Source of the DNA: Adiantum capillus-veneris
Taxonomy: Eukaryota; Streptophyta; Polypodiopsida; Polypodiales; Pteridaceae
Assembly (NCBI GenBank): GCA_014529385.2
Contig: CM043944.1
Span: 169,209,740-169,273,739, forward strand
DNA length: 64,000 nucleotides
Direction of reading: 5' to 3'
Below, in pieces: positions 22,990 through 38,731 of this stretch. Each line of letters opens with the position of its first letter. Positions within the stretch are counted from its first letter, which is position 1. Under the pieces are notes generated by a model. That model worked only from the letters and a program-made list of their open reading frames with translations, searched no databases and was not told where the DNA came from. Position numbers and translations under genes: made by a program.

Positions 22990-25900
22990 TTTGCACCCTG
23001 GTAACTTGAATTTTTACATTCTTGTGCTTACTACGAATATTTCTTCAGGTAGAAGTAAGCTTGAATTCTCAAAAAGAGGATTAGTGAGAAGGACCAATTT
23101 GGAATTAAAGATTTCTTTTTCCATAACTATCATATTTAAATCAAGAGCTTTTTTAGTTGGGTTGTCTTTCTTTGACTCTGAAGACTCCATTGTTCGTGTG
23201 ATCCTCCAATTGGGCCTGTTGTAAGGAGTCTTTGAGGTTGTTGTAGGCCTCTGTTGGCTGTCGACATCTAGCTTTTGACTCATTTCATTGGAAGATTTAG
23301 AAATCCAAATCTCTTGAGGACCTTTGTAACTCCTTTGTTGACTTTTCTTAGCTCTAGGTCATGTTGAGCTCTTGAGATCTTCATGCAAGTCTGCTGTAGT
23401 TGCAGTTGACTTGTGGTTGATTGGTAGTCAAATCTTTGTATAACCTGTGTAGAATCCTTGTTCAAGAGGGAGATTATTTGAGATCCGTCTTTGTTCAGTA
23501 TCCTCTTGAGAGTTGTGGTAGACTTTAGCATGTTTCCTTTTTGTTATGTTGTATACCCGCTTCTTAGGTATCCTAGGATATTGTCGAGGTTAATACCTTG
23601 TGGGCCTTCTTTCTTGGGAGGGACTTGACATTGATTCATATGCTCTAACCTACAATTGGTACCCATATCTGTCTGTTACCTCTATAGTACTCCTGTTCTT
23701 TTAAGCTCCATCGTTATGCTATCCATCCCATGTGTTTGTCTTTCTGTGTTGATTTCCCATATTTAATCCAAACCAGATCTTGACTTTGACTAAACTGCTC
23801 AAAAAAAACACTTGCTTGACTTTCCTTTGCTTTCTTGAATACTTTGGCTGATATGCCTTTGATTTTTTGGGTGTCTCCTTAGAGGTTTTAGTTGGGTCAG
23901 CAATTGACTTGAAGTTTTGAAAGCTTGAATTGCTTGAAGTATCTGATCCACGAGGGTTCTTTGATGTAGAGGCATATCATATCACACCTTTTGTGCTAAT
24001 CGGCAGAAGGTCCACTTTGGCTTTACCTTTGTATGCAAGATTTGTCTTTGATTCCTTTGATTTTTGCAACTCTGAATCTAGCATTAACGGTACCTGTATT
24101 TGTTGCTTGCTAACACTTGGGAAAGAGAGTATCAACATTGTATCTTCTCTGTAGGCCTTGTGTTGGTCTAACCAGTGAAGTCCAAGGATGACATCTTCAT
24201 GCATGTCTTTTGAAGAATTTACCTGAAACTTTACCTGCTCTTCATGATTTTGGATGCTAAGGGTAACAACCATTTCTTCTTGACCTGTATGCATACCTAG
24301 CATTTTTTTGCTATCATGTTTGCATGGAGTGATTTGGAGGATCCTTTGGATGTTCTCTGCAATCATATTGCATTCTATTGCTTTATCGAATAGAGCATTA
24401 CATATGACACTCGCTCCATTTGTATTGCTGAGAACTATGGCTATTCCCATTGGAGGTTCTCTTGAAGATTTATGTCCTTCTTTTGTTGTGGTTTCATCTT
24501 GATCTAGCTATGTATTTATGGAAGGTGACTTGAGACTTTGTGTTCCACTCTGACTTGCATTGGTTGATTCGACTGGCAATGTCTCAGTTTGTGGATTCCT
24601 ATATCTTCTTGGTTGTCTGCAACCCCGTTCTTCTTAACTTCTGGATTTGGTGGCATTCTCTACTCAATAGCTATCATGGTTGCCCTTTTCTGTGTTTGAT
24701 CTGCACTTGCTATTGCCTGATTTGCTTTAAGCTCTTTTGAAGTTCTGTTCAATGGAGATGAATCATCTTCAATAAGATCTGCTTTGATATCAGCCTCCAT
24801 TTTAACTATGCTTGAGGACTTTGTGCTGTCATCCACGAGTGTCCAGCAGTCTTGGTCTTCATTCTTTCTTTGACGACTGCATCTTCATTGAATTTTGTAT
24901 CTCTAGGACATCAAAGAACTTACCAGTCTTTGGTGGCATTCCCAAATATGATGTTGTGTGGTATATCCTTTACTGTGATCACATGGAATTGGGATGTGAT
25001 CATCTATGAACCTATTGAATGGCGGTGGAGACGATATTCTGCTCATTTGTCTCAAGATATGCTCACAAATTCAGGAGCATCTTCCAGCTGTGGTTGGCCA
25101 CATTTTTTCCAAGTGCGAAAAGACATGAGGTTCTTGTCTAACTGAAAATCTACCTTTACTTCTCTTGACATCTTTTCTTCGTTTTCACTAGTGATGTTGC
25201 ACTTGATCATCTCAGGATTTCTTTATGTACTGATTGATTTTGTTGTGGTAGTGTCCTTGGGTTGAGCTTTTTTTACATTGCTTTGTCTTGATCACCTGCT
25301 TCCGTTGATGTTGGCTCGTTTTGTTGTAATACTACATCTTTTTCTTGCAGCTGTTGAAAATTGTGTGCTTGCATTTGGGTAACTTTTGATCTTAGAATAT
25401 CCACTGTACTTTCTGGCATAATCTGTCTCTTTGAAGGAGATTTTGGTTGCGACCTTTGTGTAGCTTTCTGGACTTTAATTTCCATTGATTTTTGACTTTT
25501 TTTTCACCTATTTTGGCAACTTGAGGCTTTGCATCATCTTTGGATAGTCTTTGACTTCAAGTTTAACATCCGTAGGGGCTTGTACAAGGTCATGAACTTG
25601 CTGGTATTCATTGCCATCTGTATCTCAATATGCATATGTGAGCTTGGTCCATGAACTTGTTTGAACACTATGGGATTTGTTGGCTTTTGGATTTGACTTG
25701 TGGAGATCACAACTGAAACTTTTGTCTCTGATGATCTTCATAGAGCCATTTTTCTGCAAATTTTGATGGGATCTGGGTCAGTGGGAAACTTTGAACAACC
25801 ATATGATCTTCCAATGGTTTTTGCTTTGAAGGGGTATGTTGGCTAGAAGTTCTTGGGCTTCTAATCGGTGTAGCATTTTCTGGTACTAGAGCGGAGCTTG

Positions 25901-26399
25901 ACGGATTTGTAGCTCCCCTCTTCCTAGGGTGATTACTATAGCCTGCTCCATTATGAGATCTCAAATCTGTTTTGGTTCTGGTGTAGTCTCACCTTTTGGG
26001 ATTGTGAAGGCACACTCTGGGTAGTAGCATTGTTGATGTTTGGCATCTGTAAACTGTCTACATAGTTTTCTATGTATCTCCGTGAAACATGACAAATTAT
26101 TCCCCAAGTCAAGCTATAGACAGCATTATCCTTGCCCTGATAATGTCTATCCCATGGGTCTCCTATGATATGAGCTTCTGTGGTTTTAGGACCCAAGCCA
26201 TCATAGATCTTAGACTCTCGTCTATATCTATGACTGTTTTGGTCAAAGTATATTCTTGTTTGGTCACAACATCGAAGCTTGATTTCTGATGGAGACGAGT
26301 TTCACTCTGAATAAACTTTTGGGTTCACTCGAGTAATATCCTTCAGCTCTAGAGAGGATGGGCTACAATAGTTTCTATCCTTTGAAATGAACCATTCAA
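22990..26399 (-). pseudogene. Decayed retroelement with retropepsin (left part)
   Basis: Minus-strand fragments include a retropepsin-like segment at 23977-24450, with ALFDKAIECNMI where active enzymes have ALFDSGA-type residues and VILGLHWLDQHK near its end. The altered active-site loop implies an inactive protease. Upstream lie Gln/Ser/Pro-rich gag-like ORFs at 25273-25485, 25707-25964 and 25951-26196. No reverse transcriptase was recognised. It continues at 35427-36780, because the Ty3 element between them inserted here (target duplication TCTGA). Confidence 0.6.
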
Positions 26400-26404
26400 T
26401 CTGA

Positions 26405-28038
26405 TGTCATAAAATCTAATATCTAACCAACCCAAATGATTTTCTCATATTAAATTGATCACTTAATGTGGGAGAATAAACGGGAACAAGTGTTAAGATA
26501 TAGATATGTGCTTATAGATCTATCTCAACACGGGGCCAATAGTAAAGGGACCCAAATGGGAGATGGTCTATCAAGAGCAAGGCTAACCAATGGAGCATAA
26601 GACCTTAGGGTTAGCTTCATTCAAGACCTCCAATAATGTGTGAAAAAGTCCTTTGACCTTAGGTAAGCTAGGGCTGAGCTTGAGGTGGGAACCCGGCCCA
26701 AGCTCGAGGTGCTTGACCTGCTTGAGTTGCTTGTCGTGCTTGAGGTGTTTGTCCTGCTTGAGGTGCTTGATTAAGGTGCTTGAGGTGCTTGACTTACTCC
26801 ATGCTTGAGGTGCTTGACTTGCCGCTTGATTAAGGTGCTTGAGGTGCCTTAACATGCTTGCCTGAGATGCTTGTGCGAATACCCCCTAGTCCAAGTGCTT
26901 TGTCATGCTTGATGACTAAGGTGCTTGAGCTCCTAAAGTCAAAAAGATCCCTACAAGGAGGGGGGCGAGCCTACAAGGGGGGGGGATGAGAGAGAACACA
27001 CACACACACACACACACACAAGGGAAGCCCCAGCTTGAAGAGGCAGCAAGGACACTTGTCAAGTTCCTCCTCATGTTGCCCTCATGGTGTGCCTGAAGCC
27101 TATTGGTTGGCCACCCAAGGGGTCCAATGATAATTTAGGATATTTAATTAATTGATTTTGCATTTATCAAGTCCTCTCTCTCAAAGGGGAAAGGGGGACA
27201 CTTGTCCCAAGGCTACCCCTGTTGCTTGTAATGGCTCCTGCTTGTGATTGGCTAGGCTTGGAGGGGTCCAATGAGCTTCAAGCATGAGCTACAAGGGGGG
27301 GTCGACCCAAGCAAGCTAGGGGGGTGCTTAGGGGGTACACTCACCCACACACACTCACAAACACTCTCATTTTGTGCTATGCAAAGTGCAAGAGCTCCCT
27401 CTCCAAGCAAGTAGAGGTTGAGAGCCTACACCAACACTCTTGGCTATGGAGTGCAAATCCAACCAAGAGCCATGCTTCAATGCTTGAGCTTGTCATCTCC
27501 TTCTTCTTCATTACTATGCTATTATGTATGCTAGCTCAAGAGTTATGATAAGTGAGGAACTAGCTCTTTCTCGTATGAAATGTTTCTTCTTCCTCTTCCC
27601 TACCCTCATTCCCTGCTAGCTCTCTCCAGCTTCGAAGGTGTTTGAGGTCTTGGGACTGAGGCTTGGTATAGTTAAAGCTTTCTTCAAGTTTAGGTTATGA
27701 TATGATGGTGATGCATGAAGCTTTCCATCTTCATTGCTTCACCTAGGTCACAAGGAACACAAAGAATGTATTGTAACAAGTCTCTCTTTATGGGAGAAAT
27801 CATAATACAAATGCCTATTGGAGGGGGGACTGGCTCCACATAAATCCGGTCCTCAACTGTTGTCATGTTCTCTAAATTCTCTCTCTTGCAAAAGTATTGT
27901 CTATGCGAAGTTAACTAATTGCTATGATTATGTTGCTATCTTCAATTATGTCTACCCGCTATGCTCACAAAATCATTTCTTGAAAGTATTCTCATTAAAT
28001 TCCGCTACTCTCAAATTGAATAGGCAAATTCCATTACA
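26405..28038 (+). repeat. 5' LTR of the complete Ty3 element
   Basis: 1,634 bp, TG...CA bounded. It contains a (CA)n run at about 26997-27020 and many GCTTGAGGTGCTTGA-type short repeats near 26690-26850. Confidence 0.93.
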
Positions 28039-28039
28039 T

Positions 28040-28051
28040 TGGTATCAGAGC
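28040..28051 (+). other. Primer binding site (initiator Met tRNA)
   Basis: TGGTATCAGAGC starts 2 bases inside the LTR. It is the standard complement of the 3' end of plant initiator methionine tRNA. Confidence 0.92.
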
Positions 28052-28410
28052 ATTTGGTTTCTCTTTTGTTGCTTAAGAAGAGAGGTCCTTAAGTAGCCTA
28101 TAAATGGTTGATGTTGTTAATTATAATAGAGTAAGTGGAACTGGGATCTAATATCGGTTTTGTTAAGCCCACTATGTGGGGGATGGTGCACACCTCGGGA
28201 GCTTTGGACTTAATAATGGAGTCATTTTAGACTTGCCTATGGCTTTACCATTATTGAGACATAAGAAGTCTGAAAGGAGCTAGCCCTTGGAAACTCTGCT
28301 ATGTTAGACCTACTCCTCTACTCTCTATAATTAACCACTTTGAGCCGTGGGTGTAGATACTTAAGAGCCGATTTTCAAAGGCTAAGAGGAGTGGCAACTA
28401 AGGTTTTGTA

Positions 28411-29640
28411 TTGCCAAAGCATACACTAAGTATAAACATAAATTTTGTTAACATGGCTGACAATAATCAAGAGAGTAGAATGAACATTGATAGCTTTGAT
28501 TTTGCACATGAAGGTGCTAATGATGATGCTCCCATGTTTGTGAGTTATCTCGTCACTAGGTTGCAACAAGCTATGGGCAACCCTGTTTTGCAAGCCGAAG
28601 TTACTCAACAACTTCATGCTTATGGAATTTCCCTTCCTCTCCCAGAAGAAAGAGAGCTTAGGAGGCCTCTTGAAGAGACCCCCAAAAGAAGACTCTCTCC
28701 CATTCGAGAGGAGGAATCCAAAGAGAAAGAAAGCAATGACAGTCTAAGTTCCTCTGAAGATGTGGCTCCACGAAGACGGCGGTCTAGACGATCGCCTACT
28801 CCTCCCAAGAGGAAAAGAGCAACCTATAGTCCTTCTCCTCATCACTCTGAAAGGCAAGAGAGGAAACAAAGGAAGAAAAGGGCTAGGAAGAGGTCACCCT
28901 CTTCTCCTTCTTCTTCACCTTCCTCATCTTCCGATGAAAGTTATGGCTATTCTCCTAGAGAATACAAGAGGGGAGGACATCGCAAATCATTTCCTGCATG
29001 GCGAAGGTCACAAAAGCTAAAGAAGTTCAAGGAGGGAGGAAAGAGTATCTCTTTTCTCACCTACGATGGCACCTTTGGTGCTACCGACAAAGTGTTGGCC
29101 TTCATCCAACAATTTGATGCGGCCTTTGGGGACGAGGGCTTCACAGAGTCCTCCAAGCTACGCCATGTAGCTATGTACTTCCAAAAATCAGTTCGTCAAT
29201 GGTGGGCTAGCCTTCGTGGCAATGGAGAAGCCCCAAAGACATGGAAAACTCTACGAGTTTCCATCATGAAGCAATTTCTTCCAAGTGATACTAAAGATAA
29301 AGTTCTTACCGAATGGCGCGGCTTGAAGCTTCTCTCTCATGAGTCTATCAACAAGTATGTAGACGAGTTTTGGGATTTACATCTCAAAGCTACTATCTTT
29401 CAAAAGATAGACTTTGCCGAACAAAGACAACAATTCTGTGCGGGATTACCTGAAGAGATGGCCGAATACATCAACTCTCAACGGCCCGGTACTATTACCG
29501 AAGTAATCCACCACACCATGGTTGCTTCACGCATCAATTTCCATCAAGGGGCTAGACGTAATGTCAAGCCCATGGAAAACAAAGATAAAAATGATGCAAA
29601 GGGGAATTCCAATGCTCAAAATAATTCCCAAGGCACTTCC

Positions 29641-29703
<63 letters not shown>

Positions 29704-29925
29704 CGGTCCAAGGAGAAGGGAGTTTACAAAGGTAAAAACAAACTCTCTCCTGTAGAGCTTGAAGCTTTTCGCAAGGACCATAAGTGTTTCAAGTGTGGAG
29801 AGCAAGGACATGGCTATCGTTCTTGCCCTAAGAAGAATACTCGCAATGAGACTCCTAGGGCTTCCACCTTCGAAGCTCCAAAAGAGGATGCTCATTGCAA
29901 AGGATCATCACTCTCCTATGCTTAG
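28411..29925 (+). CDS. Ty3/Gypsy Gag protein
   Basis: 504 codons. An inner ATG at 28453, which begins the conserved MADNNQ sequence, may be the real start. The order is an acidic N-terminus, an Arg/Ser-rich stretch (about residues 110-195), the retrotransposon Gag core with QWWASL and W-rich helices (about 205-370), a poly-Asn run from an AAC repeat (about 410-430) and a CCHC zinc knuckle CFKCGEQGHGYRSC (about 457-470). Gag forms the virus-like particle and packages the RNA. The frame ends at a TAG (29923-29925), where the related copy at 40.1 kb reads a sense codon into protease. The stop is therefore probably a mutation within a former gag-pol frame. Confidence 0.85.
29641..29702 (+). repeat. 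(AAC)n trinucleotide repeat inside gag
   Basis: About 20 AAC units encode poly-Asn. The copies at about 760-780 and 39.92 kb have only 4-5 units, so the tract has expanded here. Confidence 0.93.
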
Positions 29926-32900
29926 GGAAAGGTAAGAGAGCATGCTGCCTTCATCTTGTTTGACCCTGGCTCTACTCTCAACTTCATATCAATAGAGTTG
30001 GCCACCAAGTTGGGCATTCAAGCTTTTGAGATGGGAGATATAGTAAGAGCTGATGCAGCTTTCAAGGGACAACAAGCCTCCGTTACTCCCTTGATTGGGA
30101 AGTTGAGGCTTCATGTCCAAAGCTATGTCGACAAAGAAGAATTCTTCATCTCTCCTCTCCAACATCAGGATGTTATCCTAGGGGCACCATGGTTTGATCG
30201 CATGGCTACCAACATGAAGTTCCCTGAAAGGAGAATTTACTTCACCTACAGGGGAAAGAACATGTATATAGATGCTAGTGAGCATGGTCGCACTATTCCA
30301 CTTGTAAATCCTCTTTTTTTTGATAAATCAATGAAGAGCTCAGTTTCTGCGTACATGATTTATGTCAAAGAGTCTCTAAAAGCTAATAATGTTTCATCAA
30401 ATGAAAATGACAGGAATCAAGAAGAGTTAGACTTGTCTACTTTTCTAAAAGGATTCCAAGATGTGTTCATCGATGATATCCCTATGGACCTACCTCCAAA
30501 ACGAGGGGATGATGACCATCGTATTGAGCTCCTTCCAGGAAGCTCACAGCCTAACAAACCTCCTTATCGAGTCTCACAAGCTCAACAAGAGGAGATTATG
30601 AGGCAAGTACAGGAATTGGTAGACAAAGGGATGGTGAGGCCTAGTTCCTCTCCCTTTTGTTCTCCAGTCCTTTTAGTGCAAAAGAAAGATGGTACATACC
30701 GTATGTGTGTGGACTATCGAGCACTAAACCATATCACTATAAAAAACAGATTTCCCATGCCTCGGGAAGAAGATCTGTTTGATTAGCTACAAGGCTCTAC
30801 CTACTTAAGTAGGATTGACCTTAAGAGTGGCTATCATCAAATAACGATAGTGGATGAAGATATCCTAAAGACCGCGTTTCGCACAACATTTGGTCTTTAT
30901 GAATATCTAGTCATGCCTTTGGCTTGACTAATGCACCAGCTACTTTCAATCGTCTCATGGAGAAAATTTTTAGACCATATCGTAAATTCACTGGAGTGTT
31001 CTTTGATGATATCATCATCTACTCCAAGTCTTTGGAGGAACATAAGCAACATCTCCAAGTGATTTTTCAAGCCTTGAGGGAGAACAAACTTTTTCTCAAC
31101 CAAAAGAAAAGTGAATTCTTCCTTCAAGAGATTCAATATCTAGGTCATATTATCTCTCACGATGGTATTCGTATGGATCCATCAAAGTTAGAGGTAATAA
31201 AATCATGGCCTAAACCAAGGAATCTACATGAGCTAAGAAGCTTTATTGGTATGTGTGCATACTATAGACGCTTCATAGCAAAATTCTCTCAAGTAGCAGG
31301 ACCACTACATGACTTAACAAAGAAGAACGTTAAGTTTGTATGGACTGCTAAGGAGCAAAATGCTTTTGAAAAACTCAAAGAGAAGCTTACTTCCCAACCA
31401 GTCCTCGTGCTTCCGGATCTCTCAAAGCCATTTGAGGTCCAATGTGATGCTTGTGGTGATTGCCTTGGAGCGGTTTTGCTTCAAGAAGGGCATGCCATAG
31501 CATATGAGAGCCGAAGGCTCAATAGTGATGAACGAGTCTTGGGCATTTATGAGAAAGAGCTTTTAGCTGTTCTACATGCCCTAGACACATGGAAGCACTA
31601 CCTATTGGGGACTCCATTTATCCTACGAACCGACCACCAAAGTCTCAAGTATTTCATGATGCAAACCAAGCTTTTCGACAAACAAATGAGGTGGGCAAAT
31701 TTTCTTTCGCAATTTAATTTCCATATTGCTCACATAGCTGGTAAGCACAATCAAGTTGCCGATGCACTTTCACGACGACCAAAAGTTAATGCGGTGTCTA
31801 TAGCTACTCACAATGATCTATCCTCTATGATAGATGAGTATGCTACTGACCCTGACTTTAGAGACATAATGTCAGCCCTTGCTTTGGGGAAGAAAGAGGA
31901 ACCATTCACCTTGTAGGATGGTTATCTTCTCCACGGCAATAGGCTATGTGTTACCCATTCCCTTCGTGAGAAGGTTATGTATGAATCCCATGCTCCTCCA
32001 TATGCAGGGCATAGAGGTATTCAACCTACTCTCCGAGGAGTAGAGACGTATTTCTATTGGCCTACCATGAAAGTGGACATACAAGAGTATGTTTCAAAAT
32101 GTGTAGTATGCCAAAAGACCAAGTATGATAGAGGGAAGCAACCTGGATTACTCCAGCCATTGCCTATTCCAAATTCACCATGGGAGAGTATATCCATGGA
32201 TTTCATCTTTGGATTGCCCAAGTCTATCCATGGGAATACAGGAATATGGACAATAGTCGACAGGTTTAGCAAGCAAGCACATTTTATTCCTGTCAAAAAG
32301 ACTATTAAGGCACATCAAATGGCAACTCTCTTCATATCTCAGATTTTCAAGCACCATGGATTACCCACATCCATCGTGTCAGATAGAGATCCTAGAATGA
32401 CCAGTAATTTCTGGAAAGGTCTCTTTGAAAATCTAGGAACAAGATTGAATTTCTCTTCGGCCTATCACCCACAAACGGATGGCCAAAGTGAGATAGCAAA
32501 TCTTACGATACTCGATCTACTCAAAACTTATGTTACCGAAGTAGATCAACGCTCACAATGGGAAAAGTATTTACCGCTAGTAGAGTATGCCTACAATAAT
32601 ACTGTACATACTTCTACGGGGAAAGCACCTTTCGAGATCATAGAGGGAAGACCTAAAAGTCCCTTGCTACTGAAAGTACATGGGAAGATCTTCGCCGCCG
32701 ATGAGTATAGCCGTGACCTACAAGAATATTTTCAAAAGATTAGGGAGGCTATAGCCATCTCTCAACAAAGGCAAAAAGCTGCTGCTGATAATCACAGAAG
32801 AGCCTTAATGTTCAAAGAAAATGATTGGGTCTTACTCAAGTTTCCTAAGGCTCGATTAAGGCAAATGACGGGCAAAAATCCTACGGGCCATCAGAAGTAT

Positions 32901-33278
32901 TATGCTAAACTAGCAAAAAGATACTATGGTCCTTTCCAAATCTTGAAGCCTATCAATGAGACGGCTTATCAACTCAAGTTGCCCAACCATTGGCTTATAC
33001 ACAATGCCTTTCATGTAAGCCTACTTAAGCCCTACAAAGGAGAGCCACCAATTGAACCAATTATTGAAGACCCTCCCGAAGTCAAAGACCAAGAAGAGGT
33101 GCTACAACCTGAAGTTGTCCTTCGGCATGAAGACAAGGTACTACGACATGGTAAGATAATCCGACGGTATCTTATTAAGTTCAAAAATTATCCTTTTGAA
33201 GATGCTAAATGGATGCAAGGAGTACAACTTAAGGATAGTATGAACCTTGTCAATGCTTACAATGCTACATTAGAGTAA
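29926..33278 (+). pseudogene. Ty3/Gypsy pol: protease, RT, RNase H, integrase, chromodomain
   Basis: Protease has the DPGSTLNF active-site region near 29960. Reverse transcriptase includes [10 protein letters not shown] (about 30700) and the FFDD catalytic motif (about 31000). RNase H lies at about 31430-31680. Integrase has an HHCC zinc-binding region (about 31985-32120) and a DDE core (DFIFGLP, VSDRDPRM, GQSE; about 32195-32500). A chromodomain-like tail follows at about 33120-33250, the kind that directs integration to heterochromatin. Lesions: stop at 30784, one-base frameshift near 30915, stop at 31914. The element cannot encode a working pol. Confidence 0.92.
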
Positions 33279-33621
33279 GCAAATGTACAAATTTCTTTTA
33301 AATGACTCATGTTTTTGTCTTATATGACTAGTCCTCTTTTTAATTGTGCACAAATTTAACTAGTATGCATGCTTAGAATCATGTTTGTGATGACGACGTC
33401 TCTCAAACACCAAGTAGAATTTGTCACTCTACTTTGGGAGAATGAAATGGACTAAATAGCAAACATGCTTGCGGAAGCTATGTCTCCCAAGCACCAAATG
33501 GATTAGTCATCCATCTTGGAAAGATGTCGTAGGGTAAAAAAGGGATCCTCTACCCGCTAAGTACGATTGACTAATGACTAAGCCTTTATCTCTTCTACCT
33601 CATAGTCGAGGACGACTATGA

Positions 33622-33638
33622 TTTCAAGAGAGAGGTAA
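33622..33638 (+). other. Polypurine tract region
   Basis: A purine-rich AAGAGAGAGG stretch sits directly before the 3' LTR. It is preceded by TCGAGGACGAC, a motif typical of this position in plant chromoviruses. It would prime plus-strand DNA synthesis. Confidence 0.75.
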
Positions 33639-35421
<1,783 letters not shown>

Positions 35422-35426
35422 TCTGA

Positions 35427-36780
35427 TCTATCACTGGACGCACTTCTATGAGCTGGGATGTGGGCCGTTCAAACACTGGTTGATCCTTTTTGTACGGTTG
35501 CCCTTTTTGATCCACATAGTGTGCATATGAATTATGTGTGCCATACAAAGCTAACATCATTCATTTTGATGTGTCCCTTAGACTTGTGAATGATTGCACA
35601 CTTGTGGTAGTGGATGCAGAATCATTTGCAAACCTTACACTATTTTTGACCTTTGATGATAAATCGAGATTCATGTTTCCAATTTGCTCCATGCTTTGCT
35701 TGGCGGTTGATGTGCTCTTGTTGTCTGGATTTTTTGGACAATCTTCATGAAAATGTTCACTTTTTCTTCCACAATTTGAGCAATACACCATGATTGGTGG
35801 TATTTCATTTGGTTCTGTCATGTCAAGCTCTAACTGAGAAGTTTCAGCTTATGTACTCGCCAAGTTGTCGGCATCTTCTCTTGAGCATCAGGCTATAGAC
35901 TTCTCCATCTTGACCTTTGTACTGTCTTTGACTCGGTTCTCGAATTAGATTGGATTCAATTGGCTCATCTGTTGAATCTTCCATCACTGGCTGTGGACTG
36001 TATATTGGACCAATATAATTTATGTACAACGATCTTGATTCCATATGCACTAAATGGATGCTTTGTGGGTCTGTGCATATTTCTGGATAACCACTTGGAT
36101 CCATCTTTTGCACTTCTATCTGCACCTTTCCTTTGAGCTTGCAATACCTAGCTCCACTGAAGTCTATGAACATCTGGGAGTTCTCTGAATATGGCTTTAC
36201 TCTTATCAATAGGATCGTGGCTCTTGTGCTGCTTCTGCCAGTCATAATATACCTATGGCCTTCCGAATCTCTGTATAAAACTTTATCTCCAATGTAGCCA
36301 TATAGTTGTAAAATTTGCTCTGTTGCAGTTGTGCTTGTGTTGCTACTACTACTGGTTATCTTTAGTTCTCGTGCATTTGACCTCTCGGCTTGACTTGACT
36401 CCATGTCATCTTGGTCTCAAAGAACTATCTCTTAGCAGATCATGGTGTTGATTAGCAAAATTACTCCTCCTGGAGTTTGATAAGACTGCTTTTGCCAAAG
36501 TATTTTTGGTAGTTGATTGCTCTTAGACTCACAAGAGTTGATTAACTCTAGCTCAAAAGTGTTAGAATTGATTGCAGCCTTTGAAATGATGAAAATCTGG
36601 GGTTTGAATAGCCTAATCTGCAATCCAATGTGATTTGTGTCCCTGTTCGCAAGTTCCATGCGTGAAACTTCCCTAATGGCTTGAATTTACTAAAAATCCA
36701 TTTTGAATTGCACTTTTATATGCTCGACCCCATTTTGACAAGGTTTTGATCGTTCGCTCAAACTGCTCAATTTTTTGCGA
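35427..36780 (-). pseudogene. Decayed retroelement gag (right part)
   Basis: A minus-strand ORF at 35844-36404 is followed by one at 35561-35821 with a knuckle-like CSNCGRKSEHFHEDC (Cys-x2-Cys-x5-His-x4-Cys), as in Gag nucleocapsid. It precedes the protease-bearing fragment at 22990-26399 in transcription order, so the two probably form one element split by the Ty3 insertion. The motif GQDGEVYSL here is echoed as GKDNAVYSL near 26130, which may reflect an internal duplication. Confidence 0.55.
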
Positions 36781-36782
36781 AC

Positions 36783-38360
36783 TGTCTCATAAAATTTAAT
36801 ATCTAACCAACCCAAATGATTTTCTCATATTAAACTGATCACTTAATGTGGGAGAATAAATAGGAACAAGGGTTAAGATATAGACATGTGCTTTTAGATC
36901 TATCTCAACACGGGGCCAAAGGTATAGGGGCCCGAATGAGAGATGGTCTATCAAAGAGCAAGGCTAACCAACGAAGCAGAAGACCTTAGGGTTAGCTTCA
37001 ATGAAGACCTCCAATAGTTAGTGTAAAAGTACTTTGACCTTAGGTAAGCTAGGGCTGAGCTTGAGGTGGAAAACCGGCCCAAACTTGAGGTGCTTGAGGT
37101 GGGAACCCGGCCTAAGCTTAAGGTGCTTGATGACTGAGATGCTTGAGGTGCTTGATGATTGAAATTCTTGAGGTGCTTGTCATGCTTGAGATGCTAGGGT
37201 TGTACGTGAGGTGGGAACCAATGCTTAAGGGCAAAGCTTGTGGTGGGAACTGGGCCTAAGCTTGAGGGGCTTGAGGTGTCAAAAGTCAAAGATCCAATCC
37301 CTACAAGGAGGGAGGTGAGCCCTACATGAGGGGGGATAAGAGAGAACACACACTCACACAAGGCATGCCTAGTACAAAGAAAGAAAAGGGGACACTTATC
37401 AAGTTCCTCCTCATGTTGCCCTCATGGTGTGCCTGAAGCCTATTGGTTAGCCACCCAAGGGGTCCAATGACAATTTAGAAGATTTAATTAATTGTTTTTG
37501 CATTTATCAAGTCCTCTCTCTTGAAGTGGAAAGGGGGACACTTGTCCCAAGGCTACCCTTGTTGCTTGTAATGCCTCTTGCTTGTGATTGGCTAGGCCTA
37601 GTGGGGTCCAATGAGCTTCAAGCATGAGCTACAAGGGGGGGTCGACCAAAGAAAGCTAGGGGGTTGCTTAGGGGGTATAATCTCCCAAACACACTCTCAT
37701 TATGCATTGTGCAAAGTGCAAGAGCTCCCTCTCCTTCTCCAAGCAAGTAGAGGTTGAGAGCCTACACCAACACTCTTGGCTATGGAGTGCAAATCCAACC
37801 AAGAGCCATGCTTCAATGCTCAATCTTGCCATCTTCTCCATCTTCATTACTATGCTATTATGTATGCTAGCAAGAAGAGTTATGATAAGTGAAGAACTAA
37901 TTCTTTCTCTTATAAAATGTTTCTTCTTCCACTTCCCTACCCTCATTTCCTACAAGCTCTCTCCACCTTCGAAGGTGTTTGAGGTCTTAGGACTGAGGCT
38001 TGGGATAGTTAAATCTTTCTTCAAAGTTTATGTTATGCTTGAGTTGCATGAAGCTTTCCATCTTCATTGCATCACCTAGGTCACAAGGAATGTATTGTAA
38101 CAAGTCTCTCTTAATGGGAGAAATCATAATACAAATACCTATTAGAGGGGGACCGGCTCCACATAAATCCGGTCCTCAATTGTTGTCATGTTCTCTAAAT
38201 TCTCTCTCTTGCAAAAGTATTGTTCATGCCAAGTTAACTAATTGCTATGATTATGTTGTTATCTTCAACTATGTTCACCCTCTATGCTCACAAAGTAATT
38301 TCTTAAAAGTATTCTCGTTAATTTTTTCTACTCTCAAGTTAATAGGCCAATTCCATTACA
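36783..38360 (+). repeat. 5' LTR of the second Ty3 element
   Basis: 1,578 bp from TGTCTCATAAAATTTAAT to TTCCATTACA. It is more diverged than the LTRs of the element at 26405. Confidence 0.9.
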
Positions 38361-38361
38361 T

Positions 38362-38373
38362 TGGTATCAGAGC
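38362..38373 (+). other. Primer binding site (initiator Met tRNA)
   Basis: TGGTATCAGAGC directly inside the LTR, identical to the site at 28040. Confidence 0.92.
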
Positions 38374-38731
38374 ATTTGGTTTCTCTTCTCTTGCTTAAGA
38401 AGAGAGGTCCTTAAGTAGCCTATAAATGGTTGATTTTGTTGATTATATTAGGGTAAGTGGAACTGGGATCTATTATCGATTTTGTTGAGCCCACTATGTG
38501 GGATATGGTGCACGCCTCGGGAGATTTGGACTTAATAATGGAGTCTTTTAAGACTTGCCTACGGCTTTACCATTATTGAGCCATAAGAAGTCCAAAAGGA
38601 GCTAGCCTCGGCAACTCTGCTATGTTAGACCTACTCCACTACTCTCTATAATTAACCACTTCGAGCCGTGGGTGTAGATACTTAAGAGCCGATTTTCAAA
38701 AGTTAAGAGGAGTGGCAACTAAGGTTTTGAA

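Noticed and set aside
27324-27548. ORF conserved in four LTR copies (2788-3144, 27324, 34662, 37702, 54969)
   Set aside because: The similarity follows from LTR DNA identity. The frame is open on different lengths and on both strands, with no codon-level conservation.
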